A DNA stretch of 64,000 nucleotides. Origin: Salsuginibacillus kocurii DSM 18087. Its GTDB lineage: Bacteria > Bacillota > Bacilli > Bacillales > Marinococcaceae. A program made the position numbers and the translations under genes. The stretch lies in contig NZ_KB898632.1 of NCBI RefSeq assembly GCF_000377705.1, positions 34,755 through 98,754 on the forward strand, in the 5' to 3' direction. Of the stretch, positions 24,198-32,787 are shown in pieces. The notes beneath the pieces were generated by a model. It did not search any database and was not told the DNA's origin. It saw only the letters and a list, made by a program, of their open reading frames with translations. Within the stretch, counting starts at the first letter, position 1, and each line of letters opens with the position of its first letter.

Positions 24198-24917
24198 CTA
24201 GCCTTTGGCGGCAAACCTCATTTCGATAAAGTGATATGCAGGCCATGGTCCGCTGTAATTAAACGTAGCTGCGCCTTGCCAGCTTTCATAAAGCTCATTA
24301 ACCGCTTCATCAAATGCCGCTTCATTCTCTTTGTCTACTAAAAATACACCATGAAAGATCATTTTTTCTGTGACTGGCTCTTTCATCATCGAACTTTCAC
24401 TGAGTGGCGCCAATTTCCGGGCTATGGCAGGCTGCTGTTCTTGTCGGTAGCGGTCTACCATCGCTTTCACCTTTTCTCCGAGCTCTAGCTGCGCTTTGTA
24501 ATGTCTGCGTCCTTTCCGCGACTTTCCAGCAAATAATTGTTTAAATGCGTCGTCGGTTAAAGAAATCTGCACAGCGACTTCAATTTTATTTTCAATTTTA
24601 GGAAACGTATCGCGTACAGTCTCATAAACCGCTTCTAGCAAGCGTTCTGCTTCTTGGTCATCCGCAAGTACTGTGCCAAAATTCATCGGCGCGACTGTTT
24701 CTTCTTCCATCACCATTTCAAGCGCTTCTTTATGCGCTCTCGCATTTTCTTCGGTAGGTGCCAGCGCCATCGCCGGCACATCCCCGACTATTAAACTCAC
24801 TTCTTCTTTAGGAATCTTGCGCAGTTGGACAGGTGTGCCTTCCATTTGCACCGTTTTGTAATCATGTTCTTCTGCTGAAGGTACCATGCCAAAAATATAA
24901 GGATAACCTCTATTCAT
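24198..24917 (-). CDS. gvpF: Gas vesicle protein GvpF
   Basis: A 239-residue GvpL/GvpF family protein: YIFGMVPS at the start, MNFGTVLADDQEAERLL near 78, VAVQISLTDDAFKQLF near 115 and the C-terminal FHGVFLVDKENEAAFDEAV followed by NYSGPWPAYHFIEMRF. Known GvpF binds GvpA and sits at the gas-facing side during growth. It lies between gvpO and gvpG with short spacings, all leftward. Confidence 0.93.
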   Translation of the reverse strand: MNRGYPYIFGMVPSAEEHDYKTVQMEGTPVQLRKIPKEEVSLIVGDVPAMALAPTEENARAHKEALEMVMEEETVAPMNFGTVLADDQEAERLLEAVYETVRDTFPKIENKIEVAVQISLTDDAFKQLFAGKSRKGRRHYKAQLELGEKVKAMVDRYRQEQQPAIARKLAPLSESSMMKEPVTEKMIFHGVFLVDKENEAAFDEAVNELYESWQGAATFNYSGPWPAYHFIEMRFAAKG

Positions 24918-24952
24918 AGTGTCTTCCCTCTTTCTTCAATAATCAATCTTAT

Positions 24953-25240
24953 TTAATACGTTTCTTCATCTTCTCGTTCAAATAATTGCGTGCGGTAGCG
25001 ATGGTAGAGTCTTTCAAACTCTTCAACATCACCGTCACCGTCTACAATCACTTCATACGTTCCTACCATTTCATCTTTTGCTACTGCTTTCATCCGTTCC
25101 TTTTCTTCAATCACTTCAAGCTGGACAATCCAACCTTTCTCGCCATCTTCTCGTTTTTGAATACCAATCGTGCGATACGGTGGAGCGACGTGATGAAGAA
25201 AGAAGTCATGAACATTTTTCATGATCGTTTGCATTTTCAC
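24953..25240 (-). CDS. gvpO: Gas vesicle protein GvpO
   Basis: A 95-residue GvpO-family protein: GWIVQLEVIEEKERMKAVAK then MVGTYEVIVDGDGDVEEFER and RYRTQLFERE. GvpO is essential or regulatory in haloarchaea and is common in actinobacterial clusters. It lies directly after gvpA. Its presence together with the absence of gvpN gives this cluster a gene set closer to actinobacterial ones than to the classic Bacillus (Priestia) megaterium cluster. Confidence 0.88.
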   Translation of the reverse strand: MKMQTIMKNVHDFFLHHVAPPYRTIGIQKREDGEKGWIVQLEVIEEKERMKAVAKDEMVGTYEVIVDGDGDVEEFERLYHRYRTQLFEREDEETY

Positions 25241-25258
25241 GGCTTGACCTCCTCTCTC

Positions 25259-26092
25259 TTAATTGTTCGACTTCGAATTAGAGTTGGAATTAGATTTTGA
25301 AGATGAGTTGGATTTCTTGTTTGAGTTAGTAGAAGCATTCGACTTTTGCTTGGATTGGCGATTGTTGCTGCCGCCTTCTTCTTCAGCTTCGGTTACGTCT
25401 TCAGTTGTTTCAGTCGCTTGGTCCGTTCCTTCTTCAGCTGTTTCTGTCGCTTGGTCTGCTGCTTGACCTGCCGTGTCAGCGGCCTGTTCTGTAACTTGTT
25501 CCGCTGTGTCTGTTGCTTGCTCTGTAGCTTGGCCAGCGGTGTCAGCCGCTTGTTCTGTCGCCTGCCCGGCTGCTTTTGTAGCTTGGTCGGTAACTTGTTC
25601 TGTCGCCTTACCTGCGGTGTCTGCTGCTTTTTCTGCCGTTTGAGATGCAGTGTCAGCGGCCTGGTCAACGGTGTCAGTCACTTGCTCTGTCGCTTTGCCT
25701 GCCGTTTCCGTTGCCTGGTCTGCGACTTCACCAACTTGGCTCGTCACTTGCCCGGCTGAGTCGGCCACTTCGTTGGTTGCTTTTGAAACGGAATTTGTAA
25801 CTGAATCTGTCACTTGGCCGAGCTGTTCACCGAGCTGTCCTAATCCGTCGTCTGATTCAGCTTCTTTAATGTTTTTACGGCGTTCCGCTTCTAATAAGCC
25901 TGTCGCATCTGCATACCTGAGCCACGTTTCAACACTGGCGATAACGACACGAGCTTCAATTTTTATGACTTCAATTCCGACAAGAGAAATCGTTGCGGTC
26001 ACATCAATAACGATTCCTTTATCCAACACGCGGTCTAATATTTCAACCAGACTCGAGCCATCATTTGATTTTTGCACAGCTTGTTGTGCCAT
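25259..26092 (-). CDS. gvpA: Gas vesicle structural protein GvpA with a long repetitive tail
   Basis: 277 residues from ATG 26092 after AAAGGAGG. Residues about 11-70 are a standard Gvp[21 protein letters not shown] and [21 protein letters not shown] normal GvpA ends at about 70-90 residues. Here about 200 residues follow: a linker (73-95), then about 96-238 of Ala/Thr/Gln/Glu/Asp repeats of the type [16 protein letters not shown], which look like LEA-type amphipathic helices, then a Lys/Asn/Ser low-complexity end (240-277). The frame is open without interruption. The tail would have to point to the cytosol from the rib surface, perhaps acting like GvpC or as a hydration coat. It is the only long GvpA-family protein here, so it may be the main shell protein. 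Confidence 0.9.
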   Translation of the reverse strand: MAQQAVQKSNDGSSLVEILDRVLDKGIVIDVTATISLVGIEVIKIEARVVIASVETWLRYADATGLLEAERRKNIKEAESDDGLGQLGEQLGQVTDSVTNSVSKATNEVADSAGQVTSQVGEVADQATETAGKATEQVTDTVDQAADTASQTAEKAADTAGKATEQVTDQATKAAGQATEQAADTAGQATEQATDTAEQVTEQAADTAGQAADQATETAEEGTDQATETTEDVTEAEEEGGSNNRQSKQKSNASTNSNKKSNSSSKSNSNSNSKSNN

Positions 26093-26134
26093 TAAGCAAA
26101 GCCTCCTTTGTGGTAAGTAGCGTTGTAGTTGGCT

Positions 26135-26160
26135 GTTACCCGAACGTCTTCGCAAATTAA
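26135..26160 (-). promoter_or_regulatory. Sigma-B-like promoter of the gas-vesicle cluster
   Basis: Leftward GTTAAT (26160-26155), 14 bases, then GGGTAA (26140-26135), close to the sigma-B consensus GTTTAA-N12-15-GGGTAT. The predicted start is about 35 bases before gvpA. Two other genes in this window have similar sites. Confidence 0.5.
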
Positions 26161-26214
26161 CTGGAAAATCTTCACGCTGATAGAAAAGCTTAAGGATTCC
26201 AACTATGTATCCAG

Positions 26215-26247
26215 AAAAAAGGCTAACCCGTTTAAGAAGTTAGCCTT
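26215..26247 (-). terminator. Terminator upstream of the gas-vesicle cluster
   Basis: Arms AAGGCTAAC (26219-26227) and GTTAGCCTT (26239-26247); T6 follows on the - strand. It ends leftward transcription from the GNAT gene before gvpA. Confidence 0.82.
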
Positions 26248-26424
26248 ACCGTTTTCATTTCTTTTTCCATAAGTCTGATTTTACGGGGAAGAAGGGGATA
26301 GAATTTCCAGAGAAGAAGTAGATGCGGCTACTCGCAACATGACTATTTATACGCGAAGGTGCAAAATGTGTTGGTCCTCTTTTGGACCTTTATAGATTTC
26401 ATGTCGATCGACAAAACCGACTTT

Positions 26425-26703
26425 TTATATAATTGAATCAATTTCAAAATTCAAAATAAGGTCTTCACATCCAAATAATGAATGTGACCTTCACTTCAGA
26501 CGGACGCTTTCCCGAGGGCTTGTCTTCAGCTAACTTTCTCGAAGGTAAAACCCTCGAAAAAGTGGATCTTCAGACTGCGCTTTATCCTCTGGGAGTCACT
26601 GTCTTACGTTTCAGTCACTTTTGAAATGCCGTATAGTAAATAAAAGATAAATAGATAGTATTCGTTTTATTGCTCGTAAAACGTCATTATGAAATTGATT
26701 CAA
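26425..26703 (+). repeat. Dispersed repeat, copy 2 (long form)
   Basis: Direct copy of the repeat at 20938-21143. The inner part (about 26497-26600) has the look of the GGACGCTTTCC...CTTCAG...GGGAGTC elements scattered in Bacillaceae genomes: GACGCTTTCCCGAGGGC at one side and GCTTTATCCTCTGGGAGTC at the other. Its right part overlaps the 3' end of the GNAT gene. With copy 1 it flanks the aldo/keto reductase and gas-vesicle genes. Confidence 0.75.
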
Positions 26704-27108
26704 TTGAATGGCTGCTTGGTTTCGTTTATTCACGCCAAGCACAACTTCATTAATTTGCGGTAAGGTAGTATGAATAAAGGGAGCTAGTAATTCCAGACCT
26801 TTTTTAGCAAAAACTTGGCCCACATATCTTGAGTCAATAGAAAACGCCGATAAGAGGCGGGCGTTACGATTTTTGGAGTATTCACCCAGCTTATCCCCTG
26901 CTTGTAACGCAAAGTACCCGACAGGAAGCTCGCCTGATACAATGAGGATATGGTTAGTTGCTAGCATCGGGGAAGCTTGAATATGTTCCCAGGGATGGCT
27001 GGTGAACTGTAATTGTTCATCGGTTAAGTGAAAGTCGATCAGCTTGTCTGCCAACTGTTCGTCGTATTCCACGAGTTGAATCATTCCTTTTTTAGCATCT
27101 GAATCCAT
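26611..27108 (-). CDS. GNAT-type acetyltransferase with repeat-derived C-terminus
   Basis: 165 residues, ATG after GGAGGAAG. The middle fits an acetyl-CoA-dependent N-acetyltransferase: PVGYFALQAGDK (strand 4), RLLSAFSIDSRYVGQVFAKK with the acyl-CoA loop in a weak form, and EVVLGVNKRNQAAIQLNQF, the usual V..NKxAIxLYxxxGF motif. After NQF the normal last strands are missing, and the final 25 or so residues (DVLRAIKRILSIYLLFTIRH...) are encoded by the dispersed repeat. The gene is probably 3'-truncated by insertion of that repeat and may be weakly active or dead. Confidence 0.7.
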   Translation of the reverse strand: MDSDAKKGMIQLVEYDEQLADKLIDFHLTDEQLQFTSHPWEHIQASPMLATNHILIVSGELPVGYFALQAGDKLGEYSKNRNARLLSAFSIDSRYVGQVFAKKGLELLAPFIHTTLPQINEVVLGVNKRNQAAIQLNQFHNDVLRAIKRILSIYLLFTIRHFKSD

Positions 27109-27457
27109 GAATCTTCCTCCAGCTTATGTTTACGTGTTACTTCTTCCCCGGAAAACTATCTCTCATTTCCTACCACTGAGCCTACCTCTCCCTCTAGCTG
27201 GACTTTGAATGGCTCTTCTTTTTCCTTCTGAAGTTCCTACACGTAAGCTCCTCTGAATGTAGACTTAAAAGTTCAGAGAATCTCCATTCTATGTAAGATA
27301 CGTTTTTCCTTTTATCTTTCCCACTAGTTTTCAATAGGCCGGCAAGTTTATGGTTCATCCGCTATTGCTGCAGGCGGTAACCTTTATGACGAGTTGTAAG
27401 CAGGAGATATTTGTCCATCCTCCTTCATACCTTTTACTTGAAGGGAGGACACACGGT
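27109..27457. other. Intergenic region
   Basis: No convincing gene. An in-frame extension of the following gene to 27350 lacks a ribosome binding site. I looked for a manganese (yybP-ykoY) riboswitch in front of the MntP/YtaF-like gene and did not find its conserved core. Confidence 0.35.
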
Positions 27458-27976
27458 ATGGCCGAAACGCTCGCCATGATTTTTCTTTCAATCGTCTTAA
27501 GTCTAGACGGTGCGGTTACCGGGTTTATCTTTGCTTCGAAACGTATCCCCATTCACGTGCTCGACATCACCGCTATCTCCTGCCTTGCAGTCCTCATCAT
27601 GGGACTAGCCATGTTTTTTGGCAGCCTATTCAGCGTGGTTTTCCCGATTGGATTTATTGAACTATTGGACGGACTATTGTTTATCGCAATTGGTGTCTAT
27701 CAGTGGGTGGGAGAGGTTCCTTTGTATCAACGAAACTTGATAATAAGTATTGCTATTCTAGTTAATATTGATGTGTTAGCTTTCGGCTTGCAGGCTGGGA
27801 TGATGGATCGTTCCTACGCGTTTACATTTTGGGTAGGTTGTTGTTTGTTTGCGGCCCTTGTCTCAGGCATCTTACTGGGAGAAAAATTAAGGCATAACCC
27901 TTATCTTCTCCAGTTAGGTCAAGTCCTGCCGGGAGTCCTGTTTATCCTGATCGGTTTATTTAAACTTATTCATTAG
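27458..27976 (+). CDS. MntP/YtaF-like membrane protein
   Basis: 172 residues from the ATG at 27458 after GGGAGG. Six hydrophobic helices. SIVLSLDGAVTGFIFASKRI in helix 1 and LLDGLLFIAIGVYQW in the middle are the paired Asp-containing motifs of the MntP/YtaF family (manganese efflux and a sporulation membrane protein). The second half repeats the pattern weakly with NIDVLAFGLQAG. Metal export is plausible from the family, while YtaF's function is unknown. Transcribed alone, next to the arsenic island. Confidence 0.65.
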   Translation: MAETLAMIFLSIVLSLDGAVTGFIFASKRIPIHVLDITAISCLAVLIMGLAMFFGSLFSVVFPIGFIELLDGLLFIAIGVYQWVGEVPLYQRNLIISIAILVNIDVLAFGLQAGMMDRSYAFTFWVGCCLFAALVSGILLGEKLRHNPYLLQLGQVLPGVLFILIGLFKLIH

Positions 27977-28011
27977 CTTGGTTTTGTCTCCGTAAACCAA
28001 CGTTCTTTTAT

Positions 28012-28045
28012 AGTAAAAAATAAAGAGCCGGTCCTTGACCAGCTC
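28012..28045 (-). terminator. Terminator after arsR
   Basis: Arms GAGC-C-GGTC and GACC-A-GCTC (28025-28045) with TTTATTTTTTAC following on the - strand. Confidence 0.72.
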
Positions 28046-28076
28046 CCCATTCATTATATAGAGACTTCTATTCACG

Positions 28077-28427
28077 TTAACACCAGTCAACCCGCAGGCC
28101 TTTGTTTTCTAGTTGCTTCCACGTTTGTTTCTCCGAAGGCAGCTGCTCGATGACGCCTTCAATAATGGGATACAAGGAGTGCTCCCGGTTCAACTTATAA
28201 AACACCCAGCGCCCGCGTTGTTCTTCTTTTACAATATCTTTGTCGCGAAGTTTACGAAGATGCTGACTGATGGAGGGCTGACTCATGCTGAAGACTTCAA
28301 CCAGTTCACACACACAGCAGTCACTTTCGTATAAGAGCGCCATCATCCGCAAGCGGGTTTTATCACCTAGAAGCTTTAGCAACGTAGCGGTTTCATCAAT
28401 TTTAATCGACGGATCAGTTGATTGCAT
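28077..28427 (-). CDS. arsR: ArsR-family arsenite-responsive repressor
   Basis: 116 residues from ATG 28427 (AGGAGGG upstream). Winged helix with the As(III) site in the DNA-binding helix region: ESDCCVCELVEVF, then MSQPSISQHLRKLRDKDIV as recognition helix and WVFYKLN as wing. It leaves the promoter when arsenite binds the cysteines. It is the last gene of the leftward arsB-arsC-arsR set, so it is itself induced. It likely binds the AT-rich region at 30381-30408. Confidence 0.92.
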   Translation of the reverse strand: MQSTDPSIKIDETATLLKLLGDKTRLRMMALLYESDCCVCELVEVFSMSQPSISQHLRKLRDKDIVKEEQRGRWVFYKLNREHSLYPIIEGVIEQLPSEKQTWKQLENKGLRVDWC

Positions 28428-28565
28428 AACGTTCCCTCCTGTAAAGCTGCGCACTTTTCGCTTTCCTTTCTCTTCAGTTTATCAATTTCTCATCCTATCT
28501 TCCACTTCAGCTAAAATTTAAGCAAACGGCGATTGCTGAGTTATCGCCGTTTAGAGAGTGTTCAA

Positions 28566-28988
28566 CTATTCACCTGTTTCAGCAAAGCGGCGGATCCGCT
28601 CGCCGATTTCGTCACGCACCCGCTGGAAAAATGCCCATTGTTCCGCTTCTGTCCCTTCTGCTTTAGCAGGATCATCAAAGCCCCAATGTTCACGCCGGAC
28701 ATGAGCAGGTGTCATTGGACAGACATCATTGGCATGGCCGCACAAGGTTACCACCAGGTCAGCGTTGTTTAACAACTCATTGTCAATCGTGTCTGATGTT
28801 TGGCTAGAGATATCAATGTCGACTTCGGCCATGGCTTTTACAGCGTTTGGATTAACCCCATGCGCTTCAATCCCGGCTGAATATACGTCATATTCGTCGC
28901 TCAGATAGTAGTGCCCAAACCCTTCCGCCATTTGACTTCGGCAGGAATTGCCGGTGCAGAGAAAATAAATGATTGGTTTAGTTGCCAT
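28566..28988 (-). CDS. arsC: Arsenate reductase, thioredoxin-coupled
   Basis: 140 residues of the low-molecular-weight phosphatase fold. The P-loop is [15 protein letters not shown] with nucleophile C11 and R17, and the redox cysteines C83 and C90 lie in [11 protein letters not shown]. This is the pI258/B. subtilis class, which reduces arsenate to arsenite through an intramolecular disulphide relayed to thioredoxin. Length is normal. It lies between arsB and arsR in one transcription unit; its product is expelled by ArsB/ArsA. Confidence 0.95.
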   Translation of the reverse strand: MATKPIIYFLCTGNSCRSQMAEGFGHYYLSDEYDVYSAGIEAHGVNPNAVKAMAEVDIDISSQTSDTIDNELLNNADLVVTLCGHANDVCPMTPAHVRREHWGFDDPAKAEGTEAEQWAFFQRVRDEIGERIRRFAETGE

Positions 28989-29018
28989 TGAAGATTCACT
29001 CCTTCTATATAGTAAACA

Positions 29019-30320
29019 TTAAGAAATCAAAAGAAGCCAGATATAAAGGCCACAAAGGGTGATAAAAAGCGTTGGGATCGTGAGAAGGATACCCACTTTA
29101 AAATAATAGCCCCATGTAATTTTTACCCCTTTTAAAGACAGAACATGAAGCCAGAGCAACGTAGCCAACGACCCAATTGGGGTGATTTTCGGCCCTAAGT
29201 CTGAGCCGATTACGTTAGCATAAATCATTAGTTCTTTCATCAACCCATCCAGGTTCGCGGAGTCAATGGCCAGGGCATTAATCATCACCGTCGGCATGTT
29301 ATTCATAAGAGATGACAAAATCGCAGCTAGAAAGCCCATAAACATCGTTCCAGCGAAAAACCCTTCATCAGCTGCTGCGACAATGCCTTGCGCGAGCAAA
29401 TCGGTTAAGCCGACGTTTTGCAGGCCGTATACGACCACATACATTCCGATCGAAAACACGACAATCGCCCACGGAGCTCCTTTCATAACAGCACGCGTAT
29501 TGACCGCAGGACTGCGGCGCGCCATTAGCAGAAATAAGATCGCTACTGCACCCGCCACCATCGACACCGGCAAATGAATGAACTCCACGACAAGATAGCC
29601 AATAAGCAAAACGGCCAGCACAATCCAAGAAAGTCGAAACATGCGCGTATCTTGAATGGCATCGACCGGTCGTTTCAAATTACTAAAATCATATGTCCGT
29701 GGAATGTCCTTACGGAAGACAACAAACAACACAAGAATACTTGCAGCAATCGAAAAGAAGTTCGGCACAATCATGCGTGAGGCATATTCAATAAACCCAA
29801 TGCCAAAAAAGTCAGCCGAAACGATATTCACCAGATTGCTCACAATTAATGGCAAACTGGTACTGTCAGCAATAAAGCCGCTTGCCATAATAAAGGGCAG
29901 AATCATCGCCTCTTTAAAATTGAGAGCACGAACCATCGCCAGCACAATCGGTGTAAGAATCAGCGCTGCCCCATCATTGGCAAAAAAGGCAGCCACAACG
30001 GAACCGAGCAAGGAAATGTAAACAAACATGCGAATGCCGCTACCTTTGGCAATCCGAGCCATATGAAGAGCGGACCATTCAAAAAAACCAATCTCATCAA
30101 GAATAAGCGAAATAATAATAATAGCTACAAACGTTAAGGTGGCATTCCAGACAATGCCCGTTACTTCAAACACATCAGCAATACTTACGACACCGGCAAG
30201 CAATGCAAGGACCGCCCCGACCGATGCTGACCAGCCAATCGATAATCCTTTCGGCTGCCAAATCACAAATGTTAACGTTAATAAAAAGATGATAACAGCG
30301 AGCAACACATCAACAGTCAA
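29019..30320 (-). CDS. arsB: Arsenite efflux pump ArsB
   Basis: A 433-residue membrane protein with about 12 helices of the ArsB/NhaD ion transporter superfamily. Conserved stretches: [20 protein letters not shown] and [19 protein letters not shown], the paired helix hairpins, and [20 protein letters not shown]. It extrudes arsenite or antimonite alone by proton motive force, or as the channel of an ArsA-driven ATPase. The TTG at 30320, nine bases after GGAAAGGA, gives the normal length; a longer frame to 30362 is unlikely. Confidence 0.95.
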   Translation of the reverse strand: MTVDVLLAVIIFLLTLTFVIWQPKGLSIGWSASVGAVLALLAGVVSIADVFEVTGIVWNATLTFVAIIIISLILDEIGFFEWSALHMARIAKGSGIRMFVYISLLGSVVAAFFANDGAALILTPIVLAMVRALNFKEAMILPFIMASGFIADSTSLPLIVSNLVNIVSADFFGIGFIEYASRMIVPNFFSIAASILVLFVVFRKDIPRTYDFSNLKRPVDAIQDTRMFRLSWIVLAVLLIGYLVVEFIHLPVSMVAGAVAILFLLMARRSPAVNTRAVMKGAPWAIVVFSIGMYVVVYGLQNVGLTDLLAQGIVAAADEGFFAGTMFMGFLAAILSSLMNNMPTVMINALAIDSANLDGLMKELMIYANVIGSDLGPKITPIGSLATLLWLHVLSLKGVKITWGYYFKVGILLTIPTLFITLCGLYIWLLLIS

Positions 30321-30380
30321 TGAAATCGTTCCTTTCCCCACTTGTTTGTTGACGACTTGCAAATTAGAAAGCTATAACCT

Positions 30381-30408
30381 ATTATATAATTATATGATTA
30401 TATGTCAA
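30381..30408 (-). promoter_or_regulatory. Divergent ars promoter region
   Basis: For the leftward genes: perfect TTGACA (30408-30403), 16 bases, perfect TATAAT (30386-30381). The spacer and both boxes consist of repeated ATATAAT/ATTATAT units suited to an ArsR dimer, and this segment would also cover the rightward arsDA promoter. GTGCAT-AC-ATGCAC at 30420-30433 is a further inverted repeat in the arsD leader. Confidence 0.75.
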
Positions 30409-30451
30409 TTACATTTTTCGTGCATACATGCACCATAAACAAGGAGGACGT

Positions 30452-30814
30452 ATGATGTCGATCACCATTCAAGTATTTGATCCCGCTATGTGCTGCCCCA
30501 CCGGCGTGTGTGGCCCGGATGTAGACCCAGAACTCACCCGCATCGCTGCGGATATGCATCTTTTAGAGACGAAAGGATTTGCCGTTACACGTTATAATTT
30601 AGGTAATGACCCAGCAGCATTCGTAGAGAATGAAGCGGTTCAACAGGCCTTAAACACGAAAGGCGCTGAGGTTCTTCCTATCACAGTAGTTAATGACAAA
30701 ATTGTCCTGCAAAATCAATACCCAAGCCGGGCCCAATTAGCTGAATGGACAGGGTTAGCAGAGGCTGATTTAAAAGCAAAGCCGACGAGCTCTATTGATA
30801 TTTCAATTAATTAG
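30452..30814 (+). CDS. arsD: Arsenic metallochaperone ArsD
   Basis: About 120 residues, a thioredoxin-like fold. The N-terminal VFDPAMCCPTGVCG carries the three essential cysteines (C12, C13, C18 pattern) that pass arsenite to ArsA. The C-terminal vicinal cysteine pairs of the E. coli protein are absent, as in many Gram-positive ArsD. AAGGAGG precedes ATG-ATG. First gene of the rightward arsDA pair, divergent from arsB. Confidence 0.94.
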   Translation: MMSITIQVFDPAMCCPTGVCGPDVDPELTRIAADMHLLETKGFAVTRYNLGNDPAAFVENEAVQQALNTKGAEVLPITVVNDKIVLQNQYPSRAQLAEWTGLAEADLKAKPTSSIDISIN

Positions 30815-30849
30815 GCTGGTTCGGTAAGAAAGAAATGAGGGAATACCAC

Positions 30850-32589
30850 ATGCATGAACCGTTTCATCCGCTTCAGAACGAACCATTAACGAAACATCTC
30901 TTTTTCACTGGCAAAGGAGGCGTAGGCAAAACCTCGACAGCCAGTGCCACAGCTGCTGTGTTGGCCGAAGAAGGCTATAAGGTGTTACTGATTAGTACCG
31001 ACCCCGCGTCGAATTTACAAGACATTTTCAAGGTGGCACTTAGTCCTTCTCTCCAGGCTGTACCTGGATTTGATACCCTCTGGGCCATCAATTTGAATCC
31101 AGAAGAAGCTGCAGAGTCTTACAGAGAAAAAATAATCGGACCTTACCGCGGTGTGCTGCCAACGTCTGCTGTTGAGCAGATGGAAGAACAGTTGTCAGGA
31201 GCTTGTACGGTAGAAGTAGCGGCGTTTGACCAATTTGCAGAATGGATCGCAAGCCCATCTGCTCGCAGCCCGTATGATTATGTCATTTTTGATACCGCTC
31301 CTACCGGTCATACCCTGCGTTTGTTGCAGCTTCCCGCCGCCTGGTCTGAGTTTTTGGAAGAAAATACAACTGGCACCTCTTGTCTCGGGCCATTATCAGG
31401 GCTAAAAGGAAAAGCTGAGCTATATGAACAAGCAGTTGTGCGCTTATCCAATCCTGAAGAGACGACGATCTATCTTGTTGCTCGCCCTGAAGAATCGACC
31501 TTACAAGAAGCGGCCCGCTCAGCTGAAGAACTAAATGGGTTAGGTATAAACAATCAGCAATTGATCGTTAATGGAATCTACCAGCCCGCTCAGCAGAATG
31601 AGCTGGATCAAGTGGCTCAAGACTTTTACGATACTCAGCAGGAATCGTTGCAGAAGATGCCAACCAAACTTCGCTCTCTCCCTGCCAGCGCAATTGATCT
31701 AAAATATCAAAACATTGATTCAGCGCAAGCACTGCTCACGTTTTTTGAACCTGCTAAGCTCTTTGGCCACGAACAGGACGCCCCTGTTGAGGCGGTTTTG
31801 CACCAGGCCATTGACGCTTATGTAGAGGAGGTTATCGCAACTAAACAGCAAGTTGTGCTAACCATGGGGAAAGGAGGCGTCGGCAAAACTACCGCGGCTG
31901 AACAAATAGCTAAAAAAATTGCAGAACGAGGCCACAAGGTGCATTTGACCACGACGGACCCAGCTGCTCATATTAAAGAAACAACCTCTAGCGGCCTCGA
32001 GCAATTGACGGTTGAAGCAATTGATCCGAAAGTGGAAACCGAAAATTATAAAGAAAAAGTGTTGGCACAAGTTAGTGAGACGTTAGATGAAAATGGATTA
32101 GCTTATATAAAAGAAGATTTGGCTTCACCATGCACTGAAGAAATTGCTGTCTTCCACGCCTTTAGTGAGGTGGTTCAGAAAGCGGAGGACGAATTCGTCA
32201 TCATCGATACCGCCCCAACCGGCCATACGCTGCTGCTGCTTGATGCTGCAAAAGCGTATCATGTGGAAAGCGCCCGGGCGACAGGAAACGTGCCGGAGGC
32301 GGTGAATCAGCTGCTACCACGGCTGCGTAATTCAAAGGAAACGTCGGTGCTGCTAGTCACCCTGCCGGAACCAACACCTGTATTTGAAAGCAAACGGTTA
32401 GCTGCAGACTTAAAACGAGCAGGTCTATCGACAAAGTGGTGGCTCGTGAACCAAAGCTTCACCAAAGCGGGCACGACGGCTCCGGTTCTACAAGCGCGAG
32501 CTCAAGCAGAAGCTCCGTGGTTGCAGGAGGTCAAGCAGGAGGCCGGGGAACATATGATTCTTTGGCCCTGGCATAGGGCTTGTGACTAA
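30850..32589 (+). CDS. arsA: Arsenite-stimulated ATPase ArsA
   Basis: About 579 residues in two homologous halves, each with a deviant Walker A: GKGGVGKTSTAS near residue 22 and GKGGVGKTTAAE near 340. DTAPTGHTLRLLQLPAAW and DTAPTGHTLLLLDAAK are the switch motifs. Three cysteines in the expected places bind arsenite: GACTVE, TSCLGP and SPCTEE. It docks on ArsB and powers efflux; ArsD loads it. The ATG at 30850 after GAGGGAA is preferred to the one at 30835. Confidence 0.95.
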   Translation: MHEPFHPLQNEPLTKHLFFTGKGGVGKTSTASATAAVLAEEGYKVLLISTDPASNLQDIFKVALSPSLQAVPGFDTLWAINLNPEEAAESYREKIIGPYRGVLPTSAVEQMEEQLSGACTVEVAAFDQFAEWIASPSARSPYDYVIFDTAPTGHTLRLLQLPAAWSEFLEENTTGTSCLGPLSGLKGKAELYEQAVVRLSNPEETTIYLVARPEESTLQEAARSAEELNGLGINNQQLIVNGIYQPAQQNELDQVAQDFYDTQQESLQKMPTKLRSLPASAIDLKYQNIDSAQALLTFFEPAKLFGHEQDAPVEAVLHQAIDAYVEEVIATKQQVVLTMGKGGVGKTTAAEQIAKKIAERGHKVHLTTTDPAAHIKETTSSGLEQLTVEAIDPKVETENYKEKVLAQVSETLDENGLAYIKEDLASPCTEEIAVFHAFSEVVQKAEDEFVIIDTAPTGHTLLLLDAAKAYHVESARATGNVPEAVNQLLPRLRNSKETSVLLVTLPEPTPVFESKRLAADLKRAGLSTKWWLVNQSFTKAGTTAPVLQARAQAEAPWLQEVKQEAGEHMILWPWHRACD

Positions 32590-32636
32590 TCGTTTACGTG
32601 TGAGCGACCGCTAGGAATGGTGTCTAAAGTCGCGGT

Positions 32637-32685
32637 AATTTGGACGTTTCGACAAGATTCTTGGACACTTCGACAAATTTCTCGG
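32637..32685 (+). repeat. TTGGACGTTTCGACAA-type repeat, copy 1
   Basis: AATTTGGACGTTTCGACAA then CACTTCGACAAATTTCT. The same pattern in the same order recurs at about 42872-42925. It lies after arsA. No coding function seen. Confidence 0.6.
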
Positions 32686-32689
32686 ACGG

Positions 32690-32755
32690 TTTCCCGTTAA
32701 AGTTGGACGTTTTTTTAATAAGAACGAACTTTAGCGGGAAACTTCTCTCTTTTCA
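32690..32755 (+). terminator. Long imperfect hairpin after arsA
   Basis: TTTCCCGTTAAAGTT (from 32690) pairs with GAACTTTAGCGGGAAA (to 32741) at 14 of 16 positions; a pyrimidine-rich CTTCTCTCTTTTC follows. A possible terminator of arsDA. Confidence 0.5.
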
Positions 32756-32787
32756 TAGGTACGCTCATTCCCTTTTCTCCGCCCTTT

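Noticed and set aside
25346..25759. Long cysteine-rich frames antisense to the GvpA tail
   Set aside because: They are mirror readings of the Ala/Thr/Gln repeat and have no start signals.
26093..26155. Longer N-terminus of GvpA
   Set aside because: The extension ([10 protein letters not shown]...) precedes the clear AAAGGAGG site, overlaps the promoter, and is not part of GvpA.
20677..26703. CRISPR array
   Set aside because: The repeated sequences are two long dispersed copies and a coding repeat in gvpA, without regular spacers; no cas genes are present.
27109..27457. Manganese (yybP-ykoY) riboswitch before the MntP/YtaF-like gene
   Set aside because: The conserved loop sequences of that riboswitch are not present.
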